Below, piece after piece: positions 37,301-45,908 of a stretch of 64,000 bases of DNA. This DNA is from Alnus glutinosa. Lineage: Eukaryota; Streptophyta; Magnoliopsida; Fagales; Betulaceae. The notes beneath the pieces are model-generated. The model searched no databases. It had not been told where the DNA came from and worked only from the letters and a program-made list of their open reading frames with translations. Numbering within the stretch: the first letter of the stretch is position 1; every line of letters starts with the position of its first letter. The position numbers were made by a program, and so were the translations under genes. The stretch spans positions 25,845,128 to 25,909,127 of the forward strand of contig NC_084897.1 of NCBI RefSeq assembly GCF_958979055.1, read 5' to 3'.

Positions 37301-38051
37301 CTTGCACAAACCGGGAACAATCCTAAACTGCTCCTCAATCTCTATAAATACCAGAATCTCTTCTAATATTAAGGGACATGCTATTCTATGCTTCAAAAAA
37401 TTACTTCGCTCATATCCAAACAATCTTCTGACTTTGGCATCGGAGGGGGATCGTCGGCACCCCCCGACACAGTGTTTATTATTTTGCAGATCATAAAGAA
37501 CAAAGCGAATCTTCAAGCGAATCATCATCAGGCCACATTATCATGCCGGAAACTGTATCAACAATAATCAACCTCCGAGTACTCTTTCACACATTACCCA
37601 CAAATTAAAATCGTAAACAGCACAAAAATGAATGAGGAAAAATGGGAAATTAAGCACTCACGTGAGGAAAAGCCTGGGAGCTCCGTCGATGGGCAACGTG
37701 TAGCACACGCGAGCCTCTCTAGCGTGGCCGGGGCGCTTCAAAGAGCCCGAAGATAAAACGGCGTCGTCCTCCACTACGTGGCAGGGAATCAAGTTGAACC
37801 CCTGCGATGCCTTCCTTGAAATGCGCTTAATGCTCGTTTCAGATTGCTCTCCTTCTTCTTTTTCTTCTGCGACCAATTCGATGGTCAATCACATTGAGAA
37901 AATTGTTTTATTGATTGATTGCTTAACTAATGATAAAATTGGTTATTAAGGAAGTACCGGAGATTAGCGGAGGAGGACGACGAAGAAGGGCTTGGCGGAG
38001 GATTTGCCATCTTAAGGACGAGGCCTTCGCGGTGGTTCTATAAGCTTCCAT
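31353..38051 (-). CDS. CaMKMT: Calmodulin-lysine N-methyltransferase (7 exons)
   Basis: Exons on the minus strand: 38051-37958, 37866-37662, 36317-36238, 33455-33395, 33244-33129, 32269-32137 and 31635-31353, joining to 323 residues. It is a seven-strand S-adenosylmethionine methyltransferase of the METTL21/CaM-KMT group, which trimethylates a lysine of calmodulin. The order is an N-terminal region (KASSLRWQILRQALLRRP), a family block RISRKASQGFNLIPC, WPSEDVLAYF, the SAM-binding motif I ELGSGYGLAG (residues 153-162) with the acidic DGNPQVVD after strand 2, and ASDC after DVIIA. An ATG at 38010 lies in another frame; 38051 was chosen because only its frame joins exon 2. The large introns hold transposon material, including the inverted-LTR element in intron 2. 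It is divergently arranged with SDHAF4. Confidence 0.93.
32270..33128. other. Intron 5 of the CaMKMT gene
   Basis: Contains a G-rich run (about 32370-32388) next to pyrimidine/purine tracts, and a block (about 32590-33050) with higher GC than the rest that may be an old transposon fragment. No protein domain was recognised in it. Confidence 0.4.
35040..36140. repeat. C/A-rich block in intron 3 of CaMKMT, possibly a degraded transposon
   Basis: From about 35040 (AGGGCCTGATTCGATCGAAAAC) to about 36120 the intron changes character. The middle (35270-35920) is dense in CCA, CAC and ACC triplets, so long open frames of His/Pro/Thr-rich sequence appear on the plus strand without a domain. The left edge resembles the AGGGCCTGTTTGG ends of hAT-type MITEs, and both flanks contain GTTTTC/GAAAAC motifs, but no clean terminal pair or target duplication was found. 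Confidence 0.35.
36634..37563 (+). mobile_element. LTR-retrotransposon derivative with inverted LTR ends, 930 bp, in CaMKMT intron 2
   Basis: The right part (37002-37563) looks like a full LTR of 562 bp: it starts TGTTAGGG, is preceded by a polypurine-like AAGAATTGGGGGG, has a TATA box (37343-37350) and ends TATCAACA. The left part (36634-36904) is the reverse complement of the last 271 bases of that LTR, identical as far as can be read. About 97 bases of other sequence lie between the arm and the LTR. The whole is flanked by ataat on both sides (36629-36633 and 37564-37568), a 5-bp target duplication, so it integrated as one piece with the same LTR end at both termini. It encodes no proteins. 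Whether it is copia or gypsy type is unknown. The identical arms suggest a recent insertion. Confidence 0.85.
37343..37350 (+). promoter_or_regulatory. TATA box inside the LTR, with a mirrored copy in the left arm
   Basis: TATAAATA-type box in the right LTR; the left arm carries its reverse complement near 36847-36854. The two point outward from the element, in opposite directions. Confidence 0.55.
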
Positions 38052-38224
38052 GGTTCAAGCTTTGATTTACGGGTGTGGTGTCAGGTGTGCGTTCGACGCG
38101 AAGCGATAAACGATGAGTCGTTAAGAATGATATCGTTGATAACCGCTGATATAGTTAGCCTACTTTACAAATAGCCGGTATTAATGTAAATTCAAAAGTC
38201 TCTAATGTTAAAAAATAATTTATT

Positions 38225-38605
38225 CCTCGGAGGCAATATCTGTTAAAATATTTGGCAAATTCTGTAATGAGTCACGTGAACATCAATAATTGAACAATGC
38301 GTGTCACTCTTAATAAAAAAATATAAATATATTAAACAAAAAAAAAATGAAGGAGGTGGCCGCTCGTCACCCCATAAGTGGTCGAAGGTGGCGCGCAGCT
38401 ACCCCCAGATTGATTTAAGGGCGGCTGTAACTCCTTTCATTTTTTTTTATATTAATTTTTTTTTTTAATTTTTTTTTTATTAATAGTGAACATGCCATCC
38501 AATTATTAGTGTTGAGGTGGCACCTCAGAATCTGTCAAATGTTTTAACGGAATTTAATTCTATAGACAATTATTTTTTTGGCATACCATAACCTTTGAAT
38601 TCATT
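38225..38605. repeat. Degraded Mutator-type MITE related to the one at 9287
   Basis: It shares with 9287-10049 the layout of CACGTG-like and GTTAAAAT(A/T)TTT segments, long A/T runs and a GC-rich centre with GGTGGCCGC and GGTGGCGCGC. On the right it has AACGGAATTTAATTCTATAGAC and GGCATACCATAA, like the inner ends of that element. Outer termini and target duplication are no longer visible. Confidence 0.5.
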
Positions 38606-38956
38606 TTGATATTATGCAGAGTAATTTGTAAATTAGGTTAGGACTGATTTTGCATTTTTATTTTTTTATCTCACAACACTAAACAATTTTTTGATCTTTT
38701 TTTTTAAAAAAAAAATAAAAAAATAAAAGTTAATTTAAACGGTCACATAAACATTTTGAAAAAAATATAATTTATAGTAATTTCTAATTTTACGTTATTT
38801 TTGAATAAATGCTTTGTGATTTTGGTTTGAAAAAATATTTTGGTGATAAATCTTTTTAAAATTGTATTTTAGTGGTCTAAATTTGATAATTTATTTATTT
38901 ATTTGTACACATAATTATTTTGAAAAAAACACAAACAAATTAAAGTTGGCTTTTTC

Positions 38957-38987
<31 letters not shown>

Positions 38988-39111
38988 GTGCAAGGAGAAA
39001 TGATAGAGGGGACCTTTTAAACAGAGACCTTCGGCTGCCATCACATGAAGGTGCGAGCAACACGTTGCTTTAAACGACACCGTTCACTTGGGGACAGCTT
39101 CAACGCTGAGC

Positions 39112-39133
39112 TCTCTCTCTCTCTCTCTCTCTG
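39112..39133. repeat. (CT)n microsatellite in the SDHAF4 leader
   Basis: CT dinucleotides about 60 bases before the SDHAF4 start codon, a common position for such tracts in plant 5' leaders. Confidence 0.8.
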
Positions 39134-39190
39134 TCCCTCTTAATTTTTGAGGGTTTCCTTTATTTCTTTCGTTGTGCAAGGAAAAGAACG

Positions 39191-39535
39191 ATGGCGAGCA
39201 ATCTGGGCCGTTTATTCTCATTGAGCGCTCTCAAGCTGACCTTCTCCCACACCAGATCCGACCCGCTCACTCGCTCCGTGTCGAACCCTGTGAGCCGACT
39301 TATCTGCTCCGCGACTCAGCAGCCGCATCCGCTCGAAGAAAACCCTAACAAGCCACAAGCAGAGACTACCGAAAAAGATCTCCCAAACGAAAGCCAGGAA
39401 GATGATCAAGAAGACGACGACGAAGACAGTGACGATCTTGTGAATAAAGCGACTGGCGAGGTCGGTGGGCCCCGTGGTCCCGAGCCCACCCGGTTTGGCG
39501 ATTGGGAGCGAAACGGTCGGTGCTCTGATTTCTGA
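39191..39535 (+). CDS. SDHAF4: Succinate dehydrogenase assembly factor 4, mitochondrial (single exon)
   Basis: 114 residues with the SDHAF4 (DUF1674) signature at the C-terminus: GEVGGPRGPEPTRFGDW then ERNGRCSDF, ending at the conserved Phe. In the family this factor binds the flavinylated SDHA subunit in the mitochondrial matrix and helps assemble complex II while limiting free-radical damage. The N-terminus is rich in Arg, Ser and Leu with few acids (MASNLGRLFSLSALKLTFSH), fitting a mitochondrial targeting peptide. An acidic Glu/Asp stretch (about residues 68-82) links the two. The start is the first ATG after a CT-rich leader, and the length is typical of plant members. Confidence 0.95.
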   Translation: MASNLGRLFSLSALKLTFSHTRSDPLTRSVSNPVSRLICSATQQPHPLEENPNKPQAETTEKDLPNESQEDDQEDDDEDSDDLVNKATGEVGGPRGPEPTRFGDWERNGRCSDF

Positions 39536-42180
39536 GATTTTATTGTATTTTGCTTTGGTGATGCGATGGCCTTTTGCGCAAATCACTTTTTGATGGTTGG
39601 GATTTCGTATTTTGAAGAGATGAAATAAAATCAACTGTACTGTTTTTGTTTTTCTCCGAGGAACGTAAAATTTACTGTATATCTAGATTCTTCTCGCATT
39701 GTTGTTAGTGGTTGGTTGTAGATTTTTCTCACCTGTGAGTACGTTCTCCATCTCCAAGTGGACCGACGGCAAGCCAAGGTACGTTCTCTTCCATTCAGAT
39801 CAGATCTCGGTTTTGCTTCCTGTAAGAAATCTCTCTAAGTTTCTTGCTAATTTGGGGAGCGTTTCGTGGGTTGTGCGTTTCTGGCAAGCCAAGATTTTCC
39901 TCCTGTAAGTAAGCCTTCACCCGTGGGTTTTACTAATTTGGAGTCTCTACATTACAGCGTTTGATAGCTAGCACATCCGAGGTAGCAATTTCAAGGAATG
40001 AGATATTAGGGTAATGCTGTTTCCACGGATTTGTGGTTACAGGTTTTGTAGTGAGTACTCTTGATGGTGTCTTAAGTGTTCTCTGCTAGACTAACACATA
40101 CAGACATAATCTATTTGCAGAATGACAGGGGGTTGGGGGTTCTTAACCCGAAATTTTTAGGAGTTCAAATGTAAACATGAGCCAAAACGGCCAACCCAAA
40201 ACTAAGAAACTTAGTAAGGAAAACCTGCATGGTTTGGCTCGGGATCTCCTCAAAGTTGAAGTTGGGGATGGGAAGAGCATCCATTTATGGCTAGACAATT
40301 AGCATCCTCTTCGCCCTTTGTTTGATAAATTTGGGTTTAGGCCTATATATGATTCTCAAAGTAGAATAGATACGGCCAAGTTGGATTCAGTGCTTAGAAA
40401 TGGTGAATGGTGTTGGAAGCCGGCTAGGTCTGATGAGTTGGTTATCATTCAGAGTAGACTTCCAAAGGTTCGGTTGGGGGTTGCAGATAAACCAATCTGG
40501 ACTATTGCTTGAAAGGGGATTTTTGTAAGCTCTGATAGTTGGAACCATTTGAGATTGAAAAGGCAACCAATGGATTGGTGGTCCCTTATTTGGTTCAATC
40601 AAGCTATTCCAAAAAAGGCCTTCTTGCTTTGGTTGGCTGTTCGTAATAGGCTCACAACGGTTGATCGCCTTCCGACTTGGGGATACAAAGGTGATACTCA
40701 ATGCTGTTTTTGCAGACATGGTACTGAAAGCAGAGATCATCTATTTTTCAATTGCAGCTTTAGCTCTCAGATTTGGGAGATTTGTATGAAAAGACGTAAT
40801 TTTTCGAATCCCCTTCTTGACTGGCAGAATGTGGTAGAAGAATGTAGTAGGAAGTGTATTTCGAAGAAGCTGAAAAGTGTTCTCTGTAGGCTGGTTTTGA
40901 GCTCCAGTGTTTACAATATATGGAGAGCTAGAAATGAGATTAAGCATAATGGAAGACCAAAAACAGAGGAGCAGATTCTTAGAAGTATTTTTCCGGAAGT
41001 AAGGACTAGAATTTCTGGCAAAGGCAACTTCAAGAAGAATGAAGAGAATGTCAATATTTGCCTAAGCTGGAATATTGATTTGTCTATACCGGTTTGATAC
41101 CAGTTGTGTTGTTTGTCTTTGTCTGTAGCCAGAGTTATGTTTTGCTCTTATGGTGTTGTTTCTGTGTGTTTGGTGGAACGTTGTTTGTAATGTTTGCTGT
41201 TAGTTGTTAATAAAATTGTTCACTTATTCATCAAAAAAGAAAGAAAGAAAGAAACATAGTAAGGAAAACACATATTATTGGAACATATTGTTGTTTCTTT
41301 CTAGAAACAAATGGAAAATCAATCTTTAAGGCTTCACGGATTTGCAAATAGCTCATTAGCTCCTTAAGATATTGATAGTGGCTTAACAAGTAGTGTGGTA
41401 AGTAAAATTGATAAATTACTTTCCAAATCCCAACTCCTGTTTGAAATTAACAAAAACCATTACTCTATTACGTCCGCACTTGTAATAAAATGGCACGTGT
41501 CTAGTTTGATTGGAAAATGCCCTATTTTTTAATATCTTTTTTGTTTTTTTAAAAAAAGGTGGTTCATAAATGATGAATCATTGAGATCTATTATTTTGGA
41601 TTTCTCAGTTTGAATAGTCAAAATGCCACGGTAGAGTCATGTCATTTATTGTCATGTTACGCAAACTTTGAAAAATCATCGGTTTTAGTTTTTGGGATAG
41701 GATAGATTGTCACCTTAACAGACAATTCATGGTCATCTTTACTCGCACGGTAATTTGTATTTTTATTATTATTTAAAAAAAAAATCGTAAAACTAGGTAG
41801 GGACCACCTTATAATATAAGCAATGTGGTCAAGTATTGTGTTTTGAGGTGACAAAAGATTTTATCTCTTAGCTTTCAGCTTTGGAACTTACATGTATGAG
41901 TCTCACACCTTATATGTCCTAATATAAAATTGATGTAGGGTAATGTGATGTAAAAAAATTATTTCACTTTTAAGTTTTGTGCAAAAGTTACTGTTTGTAT
42001 TAAGCAAATGGGCTACTAAATCTTTGGGCCTCTCCAAGAAATAAAAAATACAAATAACAAAAATAGAAAAGAAAAGCCGAAAAAGAAGGCCCAAGCCCAT
42101 ATAGAGTTGGGTCTCTCCAAAAAATCGTAAGCTCTCTCTCTCTCTCAGGAAGGGCAAAATCTCGGCGCCTCTCAGTCACG
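39536..42180. other. Region between SDHAF4 and RPC9
   Basis: Holds the SDHAF4 3' UTR, a truncated LINE (40225-41248) and about 900 bases of AT-rich DNA. No further gene was recognised. Confidence 0.55.
40225..41248 (+). mobile_element. 5'-truncated LINE (L1-type) with 21-bp target duplication
   Basis: The 3' end of a plant non-LTR retrotransposon. The frame at 40549-41097 encodes the zinc-binding domain that follows reverse transcriptase in plant L1 elements (zf-RVT): IPKKAFLLWLAVRNRLTTVD, then CCFCRHGTESRDHLFFNCSF with its Cys/His ligands and IWRARNEIKH. Upstream remnants (HPLRPLFDKFGF and WCWKPARSDEL) are in a broken frame: stop codons near 40301 and 40510 interrupt the reading. The element ends in an A-rich AAGAAAG tail. 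Flanking 21-base copies at 40204-40224 and 41249-41269 differ at one position, so the insertion is fairly young. The RT core and ORF1 are missing. Confidence 0.92.
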
Positions 42181-42218
42181 GCCACTTCCTCCTCAACTTC
42201 TCCACATAACCCTCTCCT

Positions 42219-42226
42219 ATATATAT
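42219..42226 (+). promoter_or_regulatory. TATA-like element before the RPC9 leader
   Basis: TATATATA lies before a likely non-coding first exon that ends in a good donor (TTAATAG then GTAAAA) near 42285. It implies a leader intron of about 0.8 kb running to about 43078. Confidence 0.45.
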
Positions 42227-43137
42227 CTCTTTGCGATTTTATCGAACAATATAGCTGCGGTTGGAGAGCGTTATATCTTAATAGGTAAAACATACTTTCC
42301 ACTGTGCTTTGTTCTTTGTTTTCCGTCTAATTCTCTGATGGGTTCCCTAGAAAGCACACAGAAAAGAAAAAGGAAAGTTTAAATTTTGTTTTTTTTTTTG
42401 GGTGTTTACTGTTTTGATGTTTGAAGGATAACAGAGTCGTCTTGCGTGAGTCAAAATTATTGTATTGGCTTTAGTTCAGCGAAGTTTTTTATTATTATTT
42501 CGTGGGTTGAAACTCCTTACAATGAGTGACTAAGATTCAAACTTTTGGTTGTTATTGTATAGTCAGTTCGTGCTGTGATTTTGATGCTTAGTGTTACTGC
42601 TTATGATAAAAGTGCTTTATTTTTCCTTAATTCTATTGTTAATCTGCCTATCATGGACTCATGGTTATTGGGTATCTGTTTTCTTTGTGGGACAATGGTA
42701 ATTTAATGGAAATTGATTTGTTGCTTCGAGTTTTTGGCCTTGTTTTGAGTATCTGGCTTCCTAGAGATTGGTATGAGTTGGAAAACTAAAAGGATTTATG
42801 TGCTTTCTGGATATGCATTATTTTGAAAGAGATAATGAAACCGATTATTTGATCATTTGTGATGCTGTATGTATATGTGCGTTTGTTGAGCTGTGAGTTA
42901 AATGTAAAGATGGTGCATTTTTCGGATTGGCATCCTTGGGTTTTATTGTTTCGTTGTACTTCTGGAATGGGCGGTCTTGGGAAACAGGATTTTATGTTTG
43001 AATTCTCGGTTGGCTGCTCTCTTATTCTCTGATTTTATTTTCAAACTTAACGTACTCTTTTTCTTGTTGTGAAGTAGGTGTACTGAAGCACGACCACACA
43101 TTACTGTTTATCAATCTCGGTCTCTGATTTCCTGGTG

Positions 43138-44918
43138 ATGAAGATGTATGTCCTTTCCCTTTTACTAGGTCCTGGTTTTGCTTTTGGTAGTTGGGCTTCT
43201 ATTTCACAAATGAGTTTGAGCCCTTATAGATTATAAATTCTCATGCCTTTAGTTTTTCTTATTTGGGTTTCTATGGATATAAAGATTTCTAAATGTTTTT
43301 ACAGTTTAAGGGAGAATGCTGGTCCACTTACCAATTTTGAAGTTCTTGACTTTCTACGGTCTAGAGGGGCTGCGAAGGATTCTACTCGAGTTCTTGCTAA
43401 CGTAGCACCTTCTGAGTACAAGGTTGGATTTTTCTCTTCTCTATCACCACCCAAGTTTATTTGTTTTCTTTTTTGTTGGATAAAATGATATGTAACTTAT
43501 GTGAAGATTATTGCCTTTCTTGGTGCTATAGGTATATGATTATTTGGTTCAAACTGCTGCTTGTAAGCAAACTAGCGAGAATATCAATGAATTCTCAGAA
43601 AGGTGTAAAAAGTATGACCTTGCGAAGGCTGAGGTTCTAAATATCATCAACATTAGGCCGACTTCTGCAGTTTGGATTTATCCGGTAAATTCTAGAAAAA
43701 TATCTTTGTCAGTGTCCTTTTTTCTTTTTCTTTTCCTCTCTTTTATTTATATTGTTTGTAGCCAGAGAAATTATGTATCTCGGCATATGCTTTATGTTTT
43801 GTGTTTATATACTCGAGCCATATATATAGCGAGTTGTGCATCCTGAATCCAGGGAGCGGGAACCATATGTTAAATAGGCTGAGAGCGTCTATAAGTGTGA
43901 GATGTGTAGGGAGATTCAGTCTCTAGGAGTGCACAAATGTTGCATTGAACACTGTTTAAGACAATGTTTTAGTTGTAGATGGCTTTTGATCTCTAACGTT
44001 CTGAAGAAGAGCTGTCTTGGTATACTTTTGAAACCAGAAACTAAATAGAAGTATTAACGTGAACATGGTAAAAAATATATCTTGCTTAGTGGTATCAGTC
44101 CTTGAACATCTGTTGGTGGAGGCAGCTGCTAGTTGCTCTTTACAAGTTTTCTTTTTTAGATTTTTTTGACGACTCTTATTACAAACATTTTTGAGTTTTT
44201 CTATCTAATTTATTACAAACCTTTTTTGGTACCTAGAAGAAAATTTATTATGATGAACCCAAAGCATGTACATATGGTTATATGGTTATACAATTTACTT
44301 TCTTAGGCTTCTTCTGTGCCCAAGGATTTATCTTTTGGATATTGTTGATTCAAGTACTGGGCTGTGTGACTGGTTTCAGCTTCTTGAGTGTTGGTCAGGA
44401 CTTGTTGGACTGACATTTGATCATGTATGAGATCTCTTGAAAACAAAGATTTACCATCCCAGGAAACTCATATCATATAGTTGTGCTACCCTATGCTGCG
44501 GGAGAATGTAATTGTTTGTATTTTGATGAGATTATCGTAAGGTTGTTCTCCCAAGATAATCATTCTATTCTTGTTGAATGAATTGTGAATTAATGGCTAA
44601 GAGTAGCACTACTCTTCACACCCATTTCACACCGGCTACGCTGAAGAGTAGCGTTACTCCTAATATAATAACCGCATATTTTGTTGGTATATCATTGTTA
44701 TATGGAAAGATAACTAATATTTTGTACGCACGTGCTATAGTTATCTTCCCCCTCATGTTTGACAGATTATAGAGCAATGTGGCGATCGTTTTGGAGATGT
44801 GGAAGAGCTAATAGAGTTGGTAAAAATGGTGTTGCCCCCGCGTCCAACCGAACCTGAATCTGAAGGAGGGAAACCTGAAGAAGGAATTGATGAGCAGGTT
44901 GTGCAAACTGCTTCATGA
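43138..44918 (+). CDS. RPC9: DNA-directed RNA polymerase III subunit RPC9 (CRCP-type), 4 coding exons
   Basis: Coding segments 43138-43145, 43305-43422, 43532-43684 and 44766-44918 give 143 residues. The protein is an Rpb4/RPC9 domain: MKILRENAGPLTN, FEVLDFLRSRGA, PSEYKVYDYL, then KYDLAKAEVLNIINIRPTS and a helical end IIEQCGDRFGDVEELI. In RNA polymerase III, RPC9 pairs with RPC8 to form the stalk that takes part in initiation on tRNA and 5S genes. The first coding segment is only 8 nt (ATGAAGAT) before the donor GTATGT; this matches the MKIL start of the family. A leader intron is likely upstream. The last intron (1.08 kb) holds a small MITE remnant near 44590-44665. The length is normal for plant RPC9, with an acidic, Pro-rich tail. 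It converges with the OPT gene. Confidence 0.94.
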
Positions 44919-45116
44919 TAAGTTGGGTGAAGAATTTAGGATATTCAGTTGGTAGCAATTAGTAATCAATTAGAAACTGTGCAGTGTACGAAGTTTATAA
45001 ATTATTCAAAAGGAAATGCCAGAGGTTAATTGTCTAATTCGCACCATTCTACAAATCTGGAAGTTTGATTGCCTGGCAGACCTAAACCTGTTTGACATCA
45101 GAAATGGTATTTGAAT

Positions 45117-45226
45117 TTGAATAACCAGCTCTACTCAAATGGTACTTTCTCCCTTTGTACGGTGGAGGGTGAGGTCATGGGTTTAAGGTTCACTGATTGC
45201 ATGTATAACTAACCAATTAAAAACAA
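45117..45226 (+). mobile_element. tRNA-derived SINE with 16-bp target duplication
   Basis: The body has CTCTACTCAAATGGTAC (box-A-like), then TTTCTCCCTTTGTACGGTGG and AGGGTGAGGTCATGGG, and ends in an A-rich tail (AATTAAAAACAA). The flanks 45101-45116 (gaaatggtatttgaat) and 45227-45242 (gaaatgaaatttgaat) match at 14 of 16 bases. A close relative lies in reverse orientation at 58895-58982, in an intron of the RMR gene. Confidence 0.8.
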
Positions 45227-45429
45227 GAAATGAAATTTGAATCGAACACAATTGGGAATTGAGGGACAACTAGTCACAAACATGACCATGACTTTAAATT
45301 GTATAGCATAATCATGGTCTAAAGCAGAAAGCTCTGCTTCATGTCAATCACAGTTTATTTGCCATTCAACATTGCTTAGAATATACATAAAAAATTCCTA
45401 AAAGAATATACACACTGACGATCAAAGAA

Positions 45430-45610
45430 TCACGAGTAACGTTAGAGACTATTTTTTTATCCTCTTTTTATCTTTCCAAAGTTTATGTGACTTAAAATTA
45501 CCATTGATTCAAAATTCAATAGCAATTCCTTTCAAATTCAATAATGATTTTAAAAGCCACATCTATTTGAAAAAATAAAAATGATATAAAAATATGATCC
45601 CTAATATTAC
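45430..45610. repeat. MITE-like inverted repeat
   Basis: The left CGAGTAACGTTAGAGACTA and the right end, which reads TGAGTAATATTAGGGATCA when reversed, are inverted copies. Inside, TTTATGTGACTTAAAATTACC faces a GATTTTAAAAGCCACAT block. It is similar in plan to the elements at 62021-62395. Confidence 0.6.
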
Positions 45611-45908
45611 TCAAGAATCATAAACACAATTATAATTTATTTTCGTTTTCTCCATGAGTGGCATTTCTTCTCGAACAACAACTCATTCGCAGATTCTTCA
45701 ACATTAGTCAATTCAAACCTCCATTTAGTTTCGCCCGGCTCGGTCCATAAGCACCAACAATTACCCTATAAAGACTTGGTTTTACTACGACTCCAATGGG
45801 TTCCCATAACCAAGCCACTATCCATGAATCGCTTACTCGTTCTTCAATAGGCACGCAGTGAGAGCTTCGGGCTTAGTGAAGATGCAATTGATATAGACAC
45901 AAATTCAA

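Larger units (their letters stand above)
38052..39190. other. Divergent intergenic region between CaMKMT (-) and SDHAF4 (+)
   Basis: 1.14 kb shared upstream region. It contains a worn Mutator-type MITE piece (about 38225-38605), T-runs, a TA microsatellite (38958-38983) and a CT microsatellite (39112-39133) just before SDHAF4. Confidence 0.55.
44919..45908. other. Convergent intergenic region between RPC9 and the OPT gene
   Basis: Contains the RPC9 3' UTR, a SINE (45117-45226) and a MITE-like inverted repeat (45430-45610). No gene was seen. Confidence 0.6.

Noticed and set aside
37958-38010. ATG at 38010 as the CaMKMT start (MANPPPSPSS...)
   Set aside because: Its frame does not join exon 2 in phase, whereas the ATG at 38051 does and gives the family's KASSLRWQILRQALL block.
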